This document shows positions 15,313-23,817 of a stretch of DNA of 41,405 nt, piece by piece. The notes below the pieces were generated by a model. That model was not told the DNA's origin and did no database searches. It saw only the letters and a list, made by a program, of their open reading frames with translations. Position numbers and translations under genes: made by a program. Within the stretch, counting starts at the first letter, position 1. Each line of letters starts with the position of its first letter. Source of the DNA: Nocardioidaceae bacterium (GTDB lineage Bacteria; Actinomycetota; Actinomycetes; Propionibacteriales; Nocardioidaceae); contig JAQSWV010000022.1 of the NCBI GenBank assembly GCA_029266455.1, positions 1-41,405 of the forward strand. The letters run 5' to 3'.

Positions 15313-16734
15313 TCATCGCGGCGGTGGCGTACCGGCGGCGGGTTGTATGACGTGCGGGGGGTCGGGCGGGCGGGTGACAGGGTCGAGGGAGGGGTGGCGC
15401 AGGTCGCGGGCCACCACGGCGGCGAGGTACAGCTCGGCGGCGATGCGCAGCACGATGGCGAAGCCGTACGCCTTGTCGACGGCCCCGGTGTCCAGCGTCG
15501 CGCCGGACAGATGCCCCCAGACGGCCAGGAAGTACAGGGCCTCGCCGGCCTGCCAGACCAGCAGGTCCCGCCAACGGGGTCGCGCCAGCACCGCGAACGG
15601 CAGCAGCCAGAGCACCTGCTGCGGCGAGTAGACCGGCCAGATGACCAGCCACCCGACCAGCAGCAGCAGGCTCACCTGAGCGAGCCGCGGCCAGTACGGA
15701 GCGGACCAGGCGACCAGCGCGACGCCGGCGACCACCACGACCGCGAGGACCATGACCCAGACTCCGAGCAGGCCCGGGGCGACCGCGCGGCCGCCGTCGG
15801 CGGCCAGCCCCCACAGCGACCCGTAGCCGGCGGGCTCCCCGAGCCTGACGTCGATGGTGGCCCACCAGCCCTGCGCTCCCAGCCGGAGCGCCGGCAGCTG
15901 GACGACGGCCCAGGCGGTGACGGCGGCCAGCATGGTCAGGGCAGCGTGACGGGCCCGGCCCTGGCGAGGGGCCACGACCGCAACGCCCAGCAGCACGGCC
16001 AGCGGCCACACCGACGTCGCCACGGCGAGACCGAGCAGCAGACCGGAGGCCACCGGCCGGCCCCGCTCCCACGCGGCCCAGCCGGCCACCGCCGAGACGA
16101 CCGCCAGCAGGTCCCAGCCGATGACTCCGGTCAGGAGCAGGGCCGGCGCCACCGCGAACGCCGCTGCGTCCCATGGTCTTCGGCCCGAGCCGCCCGCCAT
16201 CACGAGCGTGGTGGCGAGTGCGCATCCGAACAGCAGCAGCGCGGCCACGAAGAAGTAGGTCGTCGCCTCCTGCTGCAACGACGGGGTGGCGGCCAGCTCG
16301 GAGACCGGCAGGGCTGCCCGATCCTGCGTGTCCGGCCACCCCAGCAGCGCGTGCGTGAGCACCGACGTGGTCCAGGCCGCGGCGGCCACCGGAGGCGTGG
16401 CGGTCGTCTGCGGGTAGCGGCCGTCGGTGTCGGAGTACGGCGGCGTCCGCTCCGCGTGCCCGTTGTCGACGTAGCTCCGCGGCAGGTCGCTGTAGCACAG
16501 ATCCGAGAAGGGGTCGCTGCCGTACCAGCCACCGCCGTCGGAGCAGGGTGCGCTGCGGGCCAGCCAGACCAGACCGGCCACGGTGACCAGGACCACCAGC
16601 ACCCGCAGGGGTACCCAGACGGGGTGGCCGCGCGCGTGCCGGCCGACCGGTCCGCCCACGACAGGACTGCTCGCCGCGAGAAAGGGGTCGTCGCGGGTCG
16701 GGGCGACGACGTCCTCAGGCGGAACGGGAGCCAC
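15313..16734 (-). CDS. GT87/DUF2029-type membrane glycosyltransferase-like protein
   Basis: 473 residues with a cytoplasmic N-terminus and about ten to twelve membrane helices (for example WVPLRVLVVLVTVAGLVWLA and AQVSLLLLVGWLVIWPVYSP). An acidic extracellular stretch follows the first helix (GWYGSDPFSDLCYSDLP), as in polyprenyl-phosphate-sugar transferases of the GT-C fold. Mycobacterial Rv0051 holds the same place next to ponA1, and relatives act in cell-envelope glycan building. The start is the GTG at 16734 behind a G-run. It follows the PBP gene by 34 bases on the same strand, so the two are probably cotranscribed. Donor and acceptor cannot be read from sequence. Confidence 0.85.
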   Translation of the reverse strand: MAPVPPEDVVAPTRDDPFLAASSPVVGGPVGRHARGHPVWVPLRVLVVLVTVAGLVWLARSAPCSDGGGWYGSDPFSDLCYSDLPRSYVDNGHAERTPPYSDTDGRYPQTTATPPVAAAAWTTSVLTHALLGWPDTQDRAALPVSELAATPSLQQEATTYFFVAALLLFGCALATTLVMAGGSGRRPWDAAAFAVAPALLLTGVIGWDLLAVVSAVAGWAAWERGRPVASGLLLGLAVATSVWPLAVLLGVAVVAPRQGRARHAALTMLAAVTAWAVVQLPALRLGAQGWWATIDVRLGEPAGYGSLWGLAADGGRAVAPGLLGVWVMVLAVVVVAGVALVAWSAPYWPRLAQVSLLLLVGWLVIWPVYSPQQVLWLLPFAVLARPRWRDLLVWQAGEALYFLAVWGHLSGATLDTGAVDKAYGFAIVLRIAAELYLAAVVARDLRHPSLDPVTRPPDPPHVIQPAAGTPPPR

Positions 16735-16768
16735 CCCCCCGAGCCTAGGTGTCCCGGCGGCGTGTCGA

Positions 16769-18967
16769 TCAGCCGTCCGGGTCCGGCGGGTCCGGGTCGC
16801 CCGGAGGGCGAGTGGTCGCCGGGGACTGGGCCGTGGGTGGTGACTGGTTCGTGCGCGTTGGCTCGGTCGTCGCCGGGTCGGTCGTCGGCGGCTCGGTCGT
16901 GGTGGGCGGCGGGTCGGTGGTGGTCGGGGGCGGTCGCGTGGTGGTGGGCGGCTGGGTCGTCCCGGCGGTCGGCGGCGGCGTCGTGCTGGGCGGCTCAGTG
17001 GCGGTGGTGGGCGGTGGCCCACCCACGTACGCGGGGGGAGGGAACTCGCCGCAGTCGGTCCCCGCCAGCTCGCCCTCCATCGCGGCGGTCCAGGTCTGCG
17101 CGGGATAGGCCCCGCCGAAGTAGGTCGGCAGGTAGCCGAGGAGCTCGTCGTTGCCGTCTCCGCGCACGTACATCACCGCGGTGGAGAGCTTCGGGGAGAA
17201 GCCGACGAACCACGACGAGGACACCGCGGAGTCGTCGGACGTCGCGGTGCCGGTCTTGCCGGCGGCGGGGCAGGTGAGCGCGGAGGCGGTCAGGCCGGTG
17301 CCGGAGGTGACCACCTGCTGCAGCGCGTACGTGATGTCCGCCGCGATGCCCGGGGACATGACCTGCTCGGGGTCGGGGTCGTGGGTGTACCTCGTCCGCC
17401 CGTCGGAGTCGACGACCTTCTCCACGGTGAACCAGTCGGCCCGCTCGCCGCCGGCCGCGAAGGTCGCGTACGCGTTGGCCATGTCGACCGGTGGAACCGG
17501 CGCGAAGCCGAGGGGCACCACCGGCACCGGATCGACGTCGCGCAGCACCTCCGGCGGGATGCCCGCCAGCTCGGCGGCATCGAGCACCCGCTGCGGCCCC
17601 TCCATCCCCTCGCCGAGTGCGAGGGTGAGGTCGACGTAGGCGGTGTTGACCGAGTTGACGGTGGCGGTGAGCAACGTCACCGCTCCGTACGACACACCAC
17701 CGCTGTCGCCCTGGTTCTCGATCGCCTCGCCCGTGCCGGGAAGTGTGTAGGGCGAGCTGCCGTCGAAGATGGCCCCCAGGCCGTATCCCTCGCGCAGCGC
17801 GGCCAGCAGCGCGAAGACCTTGAACGTCGACCCCGGCTGTGCTGCGGCGGTGGCCCAGTTGACCTGGGCGTCGCTCCCGTCGCCCAGGTAGTCAGGCCCT
17901 CCGTACAGGGCGCGGACGGCCCCGGTGCCGGGCTCGACCGACGCGACCGCCACGTGCAGCTCGTCCAGCCCGGGCGGCTGTTCGGCCCGGACCGCGCTCT
18001 TCACCGCCCGCATGTCGTCGCGGGAGAAGGTGGTGGTGATCTCCAGGCCTCCGCCGTTGATCTCCTCGGCGGTGAAGCCCTCGGCCTGCAGCTCGTCCTG
18101 GATCATCGCCAGCAGGTAGCCCTCCGGTCCGCCGAACCGGTCCTCCTGCGGCTGTACCGGCGTCCTGGGCAGTCCCTGGGAGAGCCTGTCGGCGCGGGTC
18201 TGGTCGAGCATGTCGAGCTCGACCATGCGTCCGAGCACGTAGCGGTAGCGATCGAGGGCCTCCTCGTTCAGCCCCCTGCCTTCGGCGGGATCGAGGTTTC
18301 CGGGCTCGTTGAGCACCGTGGCCAGCAGCGCACTCTGCGCGATGTTGAGCTGGTCCACGTCCGTGCCGAAGTACGCCTGCGAGGCGGCCTGCACGCCGTA
18401 GGCGCCGCGCCCGAAGTAGATGGTGTTCAGGTAGCCCTCCAAGATCTCGGTCTTGGACAGCTCCCGCTGGATCTTCAGGGCGAGGATGGCTTCCTTGGCC
18501 TTCCGGGTGTAGCTCTGCTCGCTGCTGAGGTAGGCGATCTTGACGTACTGCTGGGTGATGGTCGACGCACCCTGGGTCGACTCGCCGCGCAGGTTGTTCC
18601 AGGCCGCGCGCACGATCCCCGGCACATCGATGCCCGAGTTGTCGTAGAAGCTGTCGTCCTCGGCCGCGATCACGGCGTCCTGCAGGCTCTGTGGCACCTC
18701 CGCCAGGGTCACCGGCTGGCGGTTCTGCAGCTCGAACTCACCGAGCTCCCGCCTGCCGTCCTCGTAGTAGACGTACGACGTCTCCGTCTGGAAGTCCGCG
18801 TTGGGGTCCGGCACGTCGATCGCCAGGTACGCGACGAGGAACGCCGCGACGCCCAGGCCCACCAGGCCGGTCAGCAGGAGCCCCGCCCACAGCAGCAGCC
18901 GCTTCCACAGCGGACGCCGCTTCCGCGGCCGACGCGGCTGCGCGTCAGCGGCCTCGTCGGTGCTCAC
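16769..18967 (-). CDS. Class A penicillin-binding protein (PonA-like)
   Basis: 732 residues: a basic cytoplasmic N-terminus, one membrane anchor at about 24-50, a glycosyltransferase domain and a transpeptidase domain. In the first, the catalytic glutamate region reads [12 protein letters not shown] (E103), then GASTITQQ (133-140) and [16 protein letters not shown]. The usual His of the EDxxFxxHxG motif is replaced by Asn. In the second, STFK (S380 nucleophile), SVN (439-441) and KTGTA (571-575) are intact. The last 80 residues are Pro/Thr-rich with PPTTT-like repeats, a cell-wall-spanning tail as in PonA1. It polymerises and cross-links peptidoglycan. The start is the GTG at 18967. GT87 follows and PadR diverges from it. 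Confidence 0.96.
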   Translation of the reverse strand: MSTDEAADAQPRRPRKRRPLWKRLLLWAGLLLTGLVGLGVAAFLVAYLAIDVPDPNADFQTETSYVYYEDGRRELGEFELQNRQPVTLAEVPQSLQDAVIAAEDDSFYDNSGIDVPGIVRAAWNNLRGESTQGASTITQQYVKIAYLSSEQSYTRKAKEAILALKIQRELSKTEILEGYLNTIYFGRGAYGVQAASQAYFGTDVDQLNIAQSALLATVLNEPGNLDPAEGRGLNEEALDRYRYVLGRMVELDMLDQTRADRLSQGLPRTPVQPQEDRFGGPEGYLLAMIQDELQAEGFTAEEINGGGLEITTTFSRDDMRAVKSAVRAEQPPGLDELHVAVASVEPGTGAVRALYGGPDYLGDGSDAQVNWATAAAQPGSTFKVFALLAALREGYGLGAIFDGSSPYTLPGTGEAIENQGDSGGVSYGAVTLLTATVNSVNTAYVDLTLALGEGMEGPQRVLDAAELAGIPPEVLRDVDPVPVVPLGFAPVPPVDMANAYATFAAGGERADWFTVEKVVDSDGRTRYTHDPDPEQVMSPGIAADITYALQQVVTSGTGLTASALTCPAAGKTGTATSDDSAVSSSWFVGFSPKLSTAVMYVRGDGNDELLGYLPTYFGGAYPAQTWTAAMEGELAGTDCGEFPPPAYVGGPPPTTATEPPSTTPPPTAGTTQPPTTTRPPPTTTDPPPTTTEPPTTDPATTEPTRTNQSPPTAQSPATTRPPGDPDPPDPDG

Positions 18968-19053
18968 CCGCGACAGTCTGCCCAACGGGCGGCCGCCGGG
19001 GCCAAGCCGGTCGTCGCGCCGGCCGGACGGGACGGCCCTCCTGCCGCCGCTGA

Positions 19054-19070
19054 TGTATCGTGTCGATACA
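19054..19070. promoter_or_regulatory. 17-bp operator-like dyad in the PBP-padR gap
   Basis: TGTATCG, spacer TGT, CGATACA: a perfect 7-bp inverted repeat. It overlaps the word TATCGT (19056-19061), which fits a rightward -10, and sits 55 bases before padR and 87 bases before the PBP gene. Operators that overlap the promoter are typical of autorepressing PadR proteins, whose sites often contain ATGT...ACAT words; ATGTATCG is present here. PadR is the first candidate to bind it. Confidence 0.6.
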
Positions 19071-19124
19071 GACCAAGGGCGCGCTCCGCGTGCCCTGCCG
19101 TAAGGGTGGGGAGTTCCTGTCCGC

Positions 19125-19763
19125 ATGCGCGCCACAGCGTTGGAGATGGCGGTGCTCGGCCTTCTCGACGAGGCTCCGAGACACGGCTACGAGCTGCGCA
19201 AGCAGGTGACCGGACTCCTCGGCTGGGGCCGGGTGCTCTCGTACGGAACGCTGTACCCCTGCCTCAAGGCGCTGGTGCACCGCGGAGACCTCACCGCCGA
19301 CAGCTCCGCCGACGAACCGCGGCGCCGCAACCGCATCACCTACTCGCTGACCGACCGCGGGCGCGAGCGGTTCACCGAGCTGGTGAACGACGCGGGCCCG
19401 CGCGCCTGGGACGACGACCACTTCGGGGTGCACTTCGCGTTCTTCGGCGCCACGGACGTGCGCTCGCGGGTGCGCATCCTGGAGGGTCGGCGCAGTCGGC
19501 TCGAGGAGCGTCTCGAGCAGGTCCGGACCGCACCCTCGCGCACCCGCGGCGGACGCGCCGACCCCTACCGGCGCGAGCTGCTCCGGCACGGCGTCGAGAC
19601 CGTCGATCGCGAGGTGCGGTGGCTCGTCGGACTGATCGACAGGGAGCGCGCCCGGCTCCGTGCCGGCCCGAGCCCGCCGCAGCCCGCGTCGCCGTCACCC
19701 TCTCCATCCCCGGTACCGGGATCGGCCCGGACGCCCGGCACCATGACCAGGAGACTCCGATGA
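19125..19763 (+). CDS. PadR family transcriptional regulator
   Basis: 212 residues. The N-terminal winged helix shows the PadR signature: [17 protein letters not shown], then [19 protein letters not shown] and [15 protein letters not shown]-terminal helical region ([20 protein letters not shown]) serves as dimerisation arm and a Pro/Ser-rich tail ends the protein. PadR proteins usually repress by binding dyads over promoters and are released by small ligands. The stop overlaps the ino1 start by three bases (ATGA), so both are translated as a unit, the same pairing as mycobacterial Rv0047c/ino1. The ligand is unknown; a compound linked to inositol metabolism or the envelope is a reasonable guess. 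Confidence 0.93.
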   Translation: MRATALEMAVLGLLDEAPRHGYELRKQVTGLLGWGRVLSYGTLYPCLKALVHRGDLTADSSADEPRRRNRITYSLTDRGRERFTELVNDAGPRAWDDDHFGVHFAFFGATDVRSRVRILEGRRSRLEERLEQVRTAPSRTRGGRADPYRRELLRHGVETVDREVRWLVGLIDRERARLRAGPSPPQPASPSPSPSPVPGSARTPGTMTRRLR

Positions 19764-20869
19764 GCCAGCCCACGTCCGCCGCCCCCTCCCCCGCCAGCTC
19801 CCCGATCCGCGTGGCAGTCGTCGGCGTCGGGAACTGCGCGACCTCACTCATCCAGGGCGTGCAGTACTACCGCGACGCTGACCCTGACAGCACCGTTCCC
19901 GGCCTGATGCACGTGCGGTTCGGCGGCTACCACGTGCGCGACATCGAGTTCGTGGCCGCCTTCGACGTCGACGCGAAGAAGGTGGGCTTCGACCTGGCCG
20001 ACGCCACCCGGGCCAGCGAGAACAACACGGTGACCATCTGCGACGTGCCGCCGACCGGTGTGGTCGTGCAGCGTGGCCCCACCCATGACGGCCTGGGCCG
20101 GTACTACCGCGAGACCATCGAGGAGTCCGGCGACGAGCCGGTCGACGTGGTGCAGGCACTACGCGACGCGCAGGCCCACGTGCTGGTGTCGTACCTGCCC
20201 GTCGGCAGCGAGGTGGCCGACAAGTTCTACGCGCAGTGCGCCATCGATGCCGGCTGCGCGTTCGTCAACGCCCTGCCGGTCTTCATCGCCTCCGATCCCG
20301 AGTGGGCGGCGAGGTTCGAGGCGGCCGGGCTGCCGGTCGTCGGCGACGACATCAAGAGCCAGGTGGGAGCGACCATCACGCATCGGGTCATGGCGAAGCT
20401 GTTCGAGGACCGCGGGGTCTCCCTGGACCGCACCTACCAGCTCAACGTCGGCGGCAACATGGACTTCAAGAACATGCTCGAACGCGACCGCTTGGAGTCG
20501 AAGAAGATCTCGAAGACCCAGGCAGTCACCTCGAACCTGGACAAGGACCTCGGCGCCCGCAACGTGCACATCGGTCCGAGCGACTACGTGCAATGGCTCG
20601 ATGACCGCAAGTGGGCCTACGTGCGGCTCGAGGGCCGTGCGTTCGGGGACGTGCCGATCACCCTCGAGTACAAGCTCGAGGTGTGGGACTCGCCCAACTC
20701 GGCCGGCATCATCATCGACGCCGTGCGGGCGGCGAAGATCGCGCTCGACCGCGGCCTGGGAGGGCCGGTGCACCCTGCCTCCACGTACTTCATGAAGTCC
20801 CCGCCTCGCCAGCGTCCGGACGACGAGGGCCGGGCCGGCGTGGAGGCGTTCATCCGCGGCGACGCCTGA
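19760..20869 (+). CDS. ino1: Inositol-3-phosphate synthase
   Basis: 369 residues, the actinobacterial length. The Rossmann NAD site is near the N-terminus ([14 protein letters not shown]), followed by [24 protein letters not shown], the catalytic-core sequence [15 protein letters not shown] and [13 protein letters not shown], and the closing [19 protein letters not shown]. The enzyme converts glucose 6-phosphate to 1L-myo-inositol 1-phosphate with bound NAD+. The product feeds phosphatidylinositol-type lipids and mycothiol, the main actinobacterial thiol. AGGAG sits six bases before the ATG, inside padR. The MFS gene follows after 20 bases. Confidence 0.98.
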   Translation: MSQPTSAAPSPASSPIRVAVVGVGNCATSLIQGVQYYRDADPDSTVPGLMHVRFGGYHVRDIEFVAAFDVDAKKVGFDLADATRASENNTVTICDVPPTGVVVQRGPTHDGLGRYYRETIEESGDEPVDVVQALRDAQAHVLVSYLPVGSEVADKFYAQCAIDAGCAFVNALPVFIASDPEWAARFEAAGLPVVGDDIKSQVGATITHRVMAKLFEDRGVSLDRTYQLNVGGNMDFKNMLERDRLESKKISKTQAVTSNLDKDLGARNVHIGPSDYVQWLDDRKWAYVRLEGRAFGDVPITLEYKLEVWDSPNSAGIIIDAVRAAKIALDRGLGGPVHPASTYFMKSPPRQRPDDEGRAGVEAFIRGDA

Positions 20870-20889
20870 GCGGCAGGCACACTGCGACG

Positions 20890-22179
20890 GTGCGCGCATC
20901 TCACGACCTGGGGCTGCTGCTGCAGGTCGGTGCCTTCCGTCGCCTGCTGGGGGTGCGGCTGCTCAGCCAGTCCGCCGACGGTGTCGTCTCGGTCGCGCTC
21001 GCGTCGTTCCTGTTCTTCTCGCCCGACCGACAGACCACGCCGGGTGACATCGCGGCCGTGACCGCGGCCACGCTGCTCCCTTTCACGCTCGCCGGTCCGT
21101 TCACCGGGGTGGCCCTCGACCGCTGGTCGCGACGCGACGTCCTGGTCGCGGCCGCGCTGGCCCGAGCCCTGCTCACCGCGGGGCTCGCCGGCGTGCTGGC
21201 AGCGGGAGCATCCGACGCCCTGCTGTTCGTCGTGGTCGTCGCCGGCTTCGCCGTCAACCGCTTCCTGCTCGCGGGACTGTCCGCCGCCCTGCCGCACACG
21301 GTCGACGCCCGGCAGCTGCTGCCGGCCAACGCCGTCGTGCCGACCGCGGGCACCATCGCCTACGTGGGCGGGATCGGCCTCGGAGGCCTGGCTGGTCTCG
21401 CGCTCGATGGCCCCGCCCTGGTGCTCTTGGCGGTGGGCGGCTGGGCGGCTGCCGCGGGAGTGGGCATGGGCTTCCTCCGTCCGGCACTCGGACCGGACCA
21501 CCCCCGGACTTCGGCTCGTGGCGGGGGAGCCCGGTCGGTCGTCGCAGGCCTCCGCGCGGCCGCAGGCCATCTGGCCGCCCGACCGGAGGCCGTCGGCGCG
21601 ATCGCCGTGGTCGCCGCCCAGCGCCTGTGCGCGACCCTCACCCTGACCGCGGGCATCCTGCTCTACCGCAGCAGCTACGCCTCCACCGACGAGGCGCAGC
21701 CCGGGCTCGCCGGGTTCTCGCTGGTGGTCCTCGCGGCCGGCATCGGCTTCGTTCTGGCCGCAGCGGTGACCCCGGAGCTCGTCGAGCGATGGTCGAGCCG
21801 CGGCGCGGTTCTGACCGGGCTGCTCATGGGGGCGCTGGCGCAGTGCGTGTTCGCTGCCAGTCTCGCCGAGGCGGCGCTGGTGGCGGCGGCCTTCGCGCTG
21901 AGCCTGGGTGGGCAGGTGGTCAAGATCTGCACGGACACCCTCGTCCAGCAAGTGATCGACGACGACTTCCGGGGACGGGTCTTCATCCTGTACGACATGG
22001 CCTTCAACACCGCGCTGGTGTCGGCGACGTGCCTCGGCGCCCTGCTACTGCCTCCGAGCGGACAGGCGCCCGGGGTGATGGCCGCTGTCGCCGCCGCTCT
22101 GGTGGCGACGGCGGCACTCACCGCCCGCGCCCGCAGCGACCTCTCGAGCCGCCGCCGGCCCGGTCACCCGTTGCGGTGA
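20890..22179 (+). CDS. MFS-like membrane transporter downstream of ino1
   Basis: 429 residues with about eleven or twelve helices in two halves; the cytoplasmic loop after helix 2 reads GVALDRWSRRDVLV, an MFS motif-A variant. The middle loop is short and Gly/Arg-rich. I place the start at the GTG at 20890, 20 bases after ino1, as the open frame upstream is a shadow of ino1. Position after ino1 is the same as in Streptomyces, so a link with inositol or envelope intermediates is possible, but the substrate is not visible. The 3' end overlaps the 3' end of cca by sixteen bases, tail to tail, so transcription must end or collide here. Confidence 0.85.
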   Translation: MRASHDLGLLLQVGAFRRLLGVRLLSQSADGVVSVALASFLFFSPDRQTTPGDIAAVTAATLLPFTLAGPFTGVALDRWSRRDVLVAAALARALLTAGLAGVLAAGASDALLFVVVVAGFAVNRFLLAGLSAALPHTVDARQLLPANAVVPTAGTIAYVGGIGLGGLAGLALDGPALVLLAVGGWAAAAGVGMGFLRPALGPDHPRTSARGGGARSVVAGLRAAAGHLAARPEAVGAIAVVAAQRLCATLTLTAGILLYRSSYASTDEAQPGLAGFSLVVLAAGIGFVLAAAVTPELVERWSSRGAVLTGLLMGALAQCVFAASLAEAALVAAAFALSLGGQVVKICTDTLVQQVIDDDFRGRVFILYDMAFNTALVSATCLGALLLPPSGQAPGVMAAVAAALVATAALTARARSDLSSRRRPGHPLR

Positions 22180-23633
22180 CGCCACCACGTCTGCAGCTCG
22201 CGGCGCGCCTCGTCCTCACCGAGGGGGCCCCGCTCCATCCGCAGCTCGAGCAGGAACCGGTAGGCCTCACCGACCTCACGTCCGGGCGGGAGACCGAGCG
22301 TCGCCATGATCTGGTTGCCGTCGAGGTCCGGCCGAAGCCGCTGCAGCTCCTCCTGCTCGGCCAGTCGCGCGATGCGCTGCTCGAGGTCGTCGTACGTCCG
22401 CTGCAGCCGGAGGGCCTTGCGCGCGTTGCGGGTCGTGCAGTCGGCACGGGTCAGCACGTGCAGCCGGGCCAGCTGGTCGCCCGCGTCGCGTACGTACCGT
22501 CGGACCGCTGAGTCGGTCCACTCGCCGCTGCCGTAGCCGTGGAAGCGCAAGTGCAGCTCCACCAGCAGTGCCACCTGGTCGGTGACGTCGTTGGAGAATC
22601 GCAGCGCGCGCATCCGCTTGCGGCTCAGCTTCGCGCCGACGACGTCGTGGTGATGGAAGGTGACCGAGCCGTCCGGCTGGAAGCGGCGGGTGCGGGGCTT
22701 GCCGATGTCGTGCATGAGCGCCGCCAGGCGCACCACCAGGTCCGGACCGTCACCGAGCCGCGACTCGAGCGCCATCGCCTGCTCGAGAACGGTCAACGTG
22801 TGCTCGTAGACGTCCTTGTGCCGATGGTGCTCATCCCGCTCCAGCCGCAGTGCCGGAAGCTCCGGCAGCACCTGGTCTGCGAGGCCGGTACGCACCAGCA
22901 GGGTGAGTCCGGCGCGAGGGTCGGACGCGCAGATGAGCTTGACCAGCTCGTCGCGCACCCGCTCGGCCGAGACGATCGTGATCCGTTCGCCCAGGTCGCG
23001 CATGGCCGCGACCACCGGGTCGGCTGCCCGGACACCCAGCTGGGCGGCGAACCTCGCTGCCCGCAGCATGCGGAGCGGGTCGTCGCTGAACGACCGCTCC
23101 GGCGTCCCCGGCGTGCGCAGAACCCCTCCCACGAGGTCGGCGCGACCGCCGAACGGGTCGACAAGGCGCCGGCCGGCGATGTCGACCGCCATCGCGTTGA
23201 TCGTGAAGTCGCGCCTGGCGAGGTCGCCCTCGAGACTGTCGCCGAACAGCACCTCGGGCTTGCGCGAGGCCGGGGCGTAGGCGTCGGAACGGTAGGTCGT
23301 CACCTCCAGATGGAGGTCGCCCTTGCGCATGCCGATGGTGCCGAACTCCCGGCCGACGGTCCACACCGCGTCGGCCCAGCCGGCGGCAAGATCCTCGGTC
23401 GCGTCGGGGCGGGCCGAGGTGGCGAGATCCCAGTCCATGCCGGCGCGGCCGAGTCGTCCGAGCAGGGCGTCCCGCACGGGCCCTCCCACCACCGACAGCT
23501 CGTGCCCGCGGGCGGCGAACTGCTCAGCCAGCTCCACCACGACGGGCGCCGCCGCCAGGATGCCGTCGACGACCTCGGCCGGCGCGCTCGCCGCGTGCAC
23601 CGCGGACGAGGGCGGGGGTGAAGTGGCGGGCAC
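22164..23633 (-). CDS. cca: CCA tRNA nucleotidyltransferase
   Basis: 489 residues from the GTG at 23633. The nucleotidyltransferase head has VVGGPVRDALLGR (about 48-60), the metal motif DWD (67-69) and ARRDFTINAMA; the body has the RLLRAARFAAQL-type helix (here PLRMLRAARFAAQLG). An HD domain follows (LAALMHDIGKPRT, then FHHHDVVGA). The enzyme adds or repairs the 3' CCA of tRNAs without a template. The HD phosphohydrolase domain is usual in actinobacterial members. The start is uncertain: an in-frame ATG at 23693 would add 20 residues, but it overlaps the divergent promoter region and adds no family sequence. Confidence 0.95.
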   Translation of the reverse strand: MPATSPPPSSAVHAASAPAEVVDGILAAAPVVVELAEQFAARGHELSVVGGPVRDALLGRLGRAGMDWDLATSARPDATEDLAAGWADAVWTVGREFGTIGMRKGDLHLEVTTYRSDAYAPASRKPEVLFGDSLEGDLARRDFTINAMAVDIAGRRLVDPFGGRADLVGGVLRTPGTPERSFSDDPLRMLRAARFAAQLGVRAADPVVAAMRDLGERITIVSAERVRDELVKLICASDPRAGLTLLVRTGLADQVLPELPALRLERDEHHRHKDVYEHTLTVLEQAMALESRLGDGPDLVVRLAALMHDIGKPRTRRFQPDGSVTFHHHDVVGAKLSRKRMRALRFSNDVTDQVALLVELHLRFHGYGSGEWTDSAVRRYVRDAGDQLARLHVLTRADCTTRNARKALRLQRTYDDLEQRIARLAEQEELQRLRPDLDGNQIMATLGLPPGREVGEAYRFLLELRMERGPLGEDEARRELQTWWRHRNG

Positions 23634-23687
23634 GGGCGACCACTGTAGTGGCGGCGCGGAGAGCACCGTCGCTCTCTGCCCGGCGTC

Positions 23688-23693
23688 TAGCAT
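23688..23693 (+). promoter_or_regulatory. Candidate -10 for the DUF6049-murJ run
   Basis: TAGCAT (TANNNT) lies in the cca/DUF6049 divergent gap. Transcription would begin near 23700, at an ATG that opens a nine-codon frame ending at 23729. The DUF6049 start used here is a further 89 bases downstream. No clear -35 is seen. Confidence 0.3.
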
Positions 23694-23817
23694 GACCGGA
23701 TGTCCACCGGCCAGCAGCGCGGGCGATGACGCCGTGCACCATCCCCCGGTGCCGAGGCGGTCGGCTCTGCCGCCGCTCGCCCCCCCGCCCCGGTGTGCGG
23801 TCCCCGGCTCTCCGCGG

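Noticed and set aside
22164-22179. Frameshift or truncation where MFS and cca overlap
   Set aside because: Both proteins end at normal family positions; a sixteen-base tail-to-tail overlap is ordinary in compact genomes.
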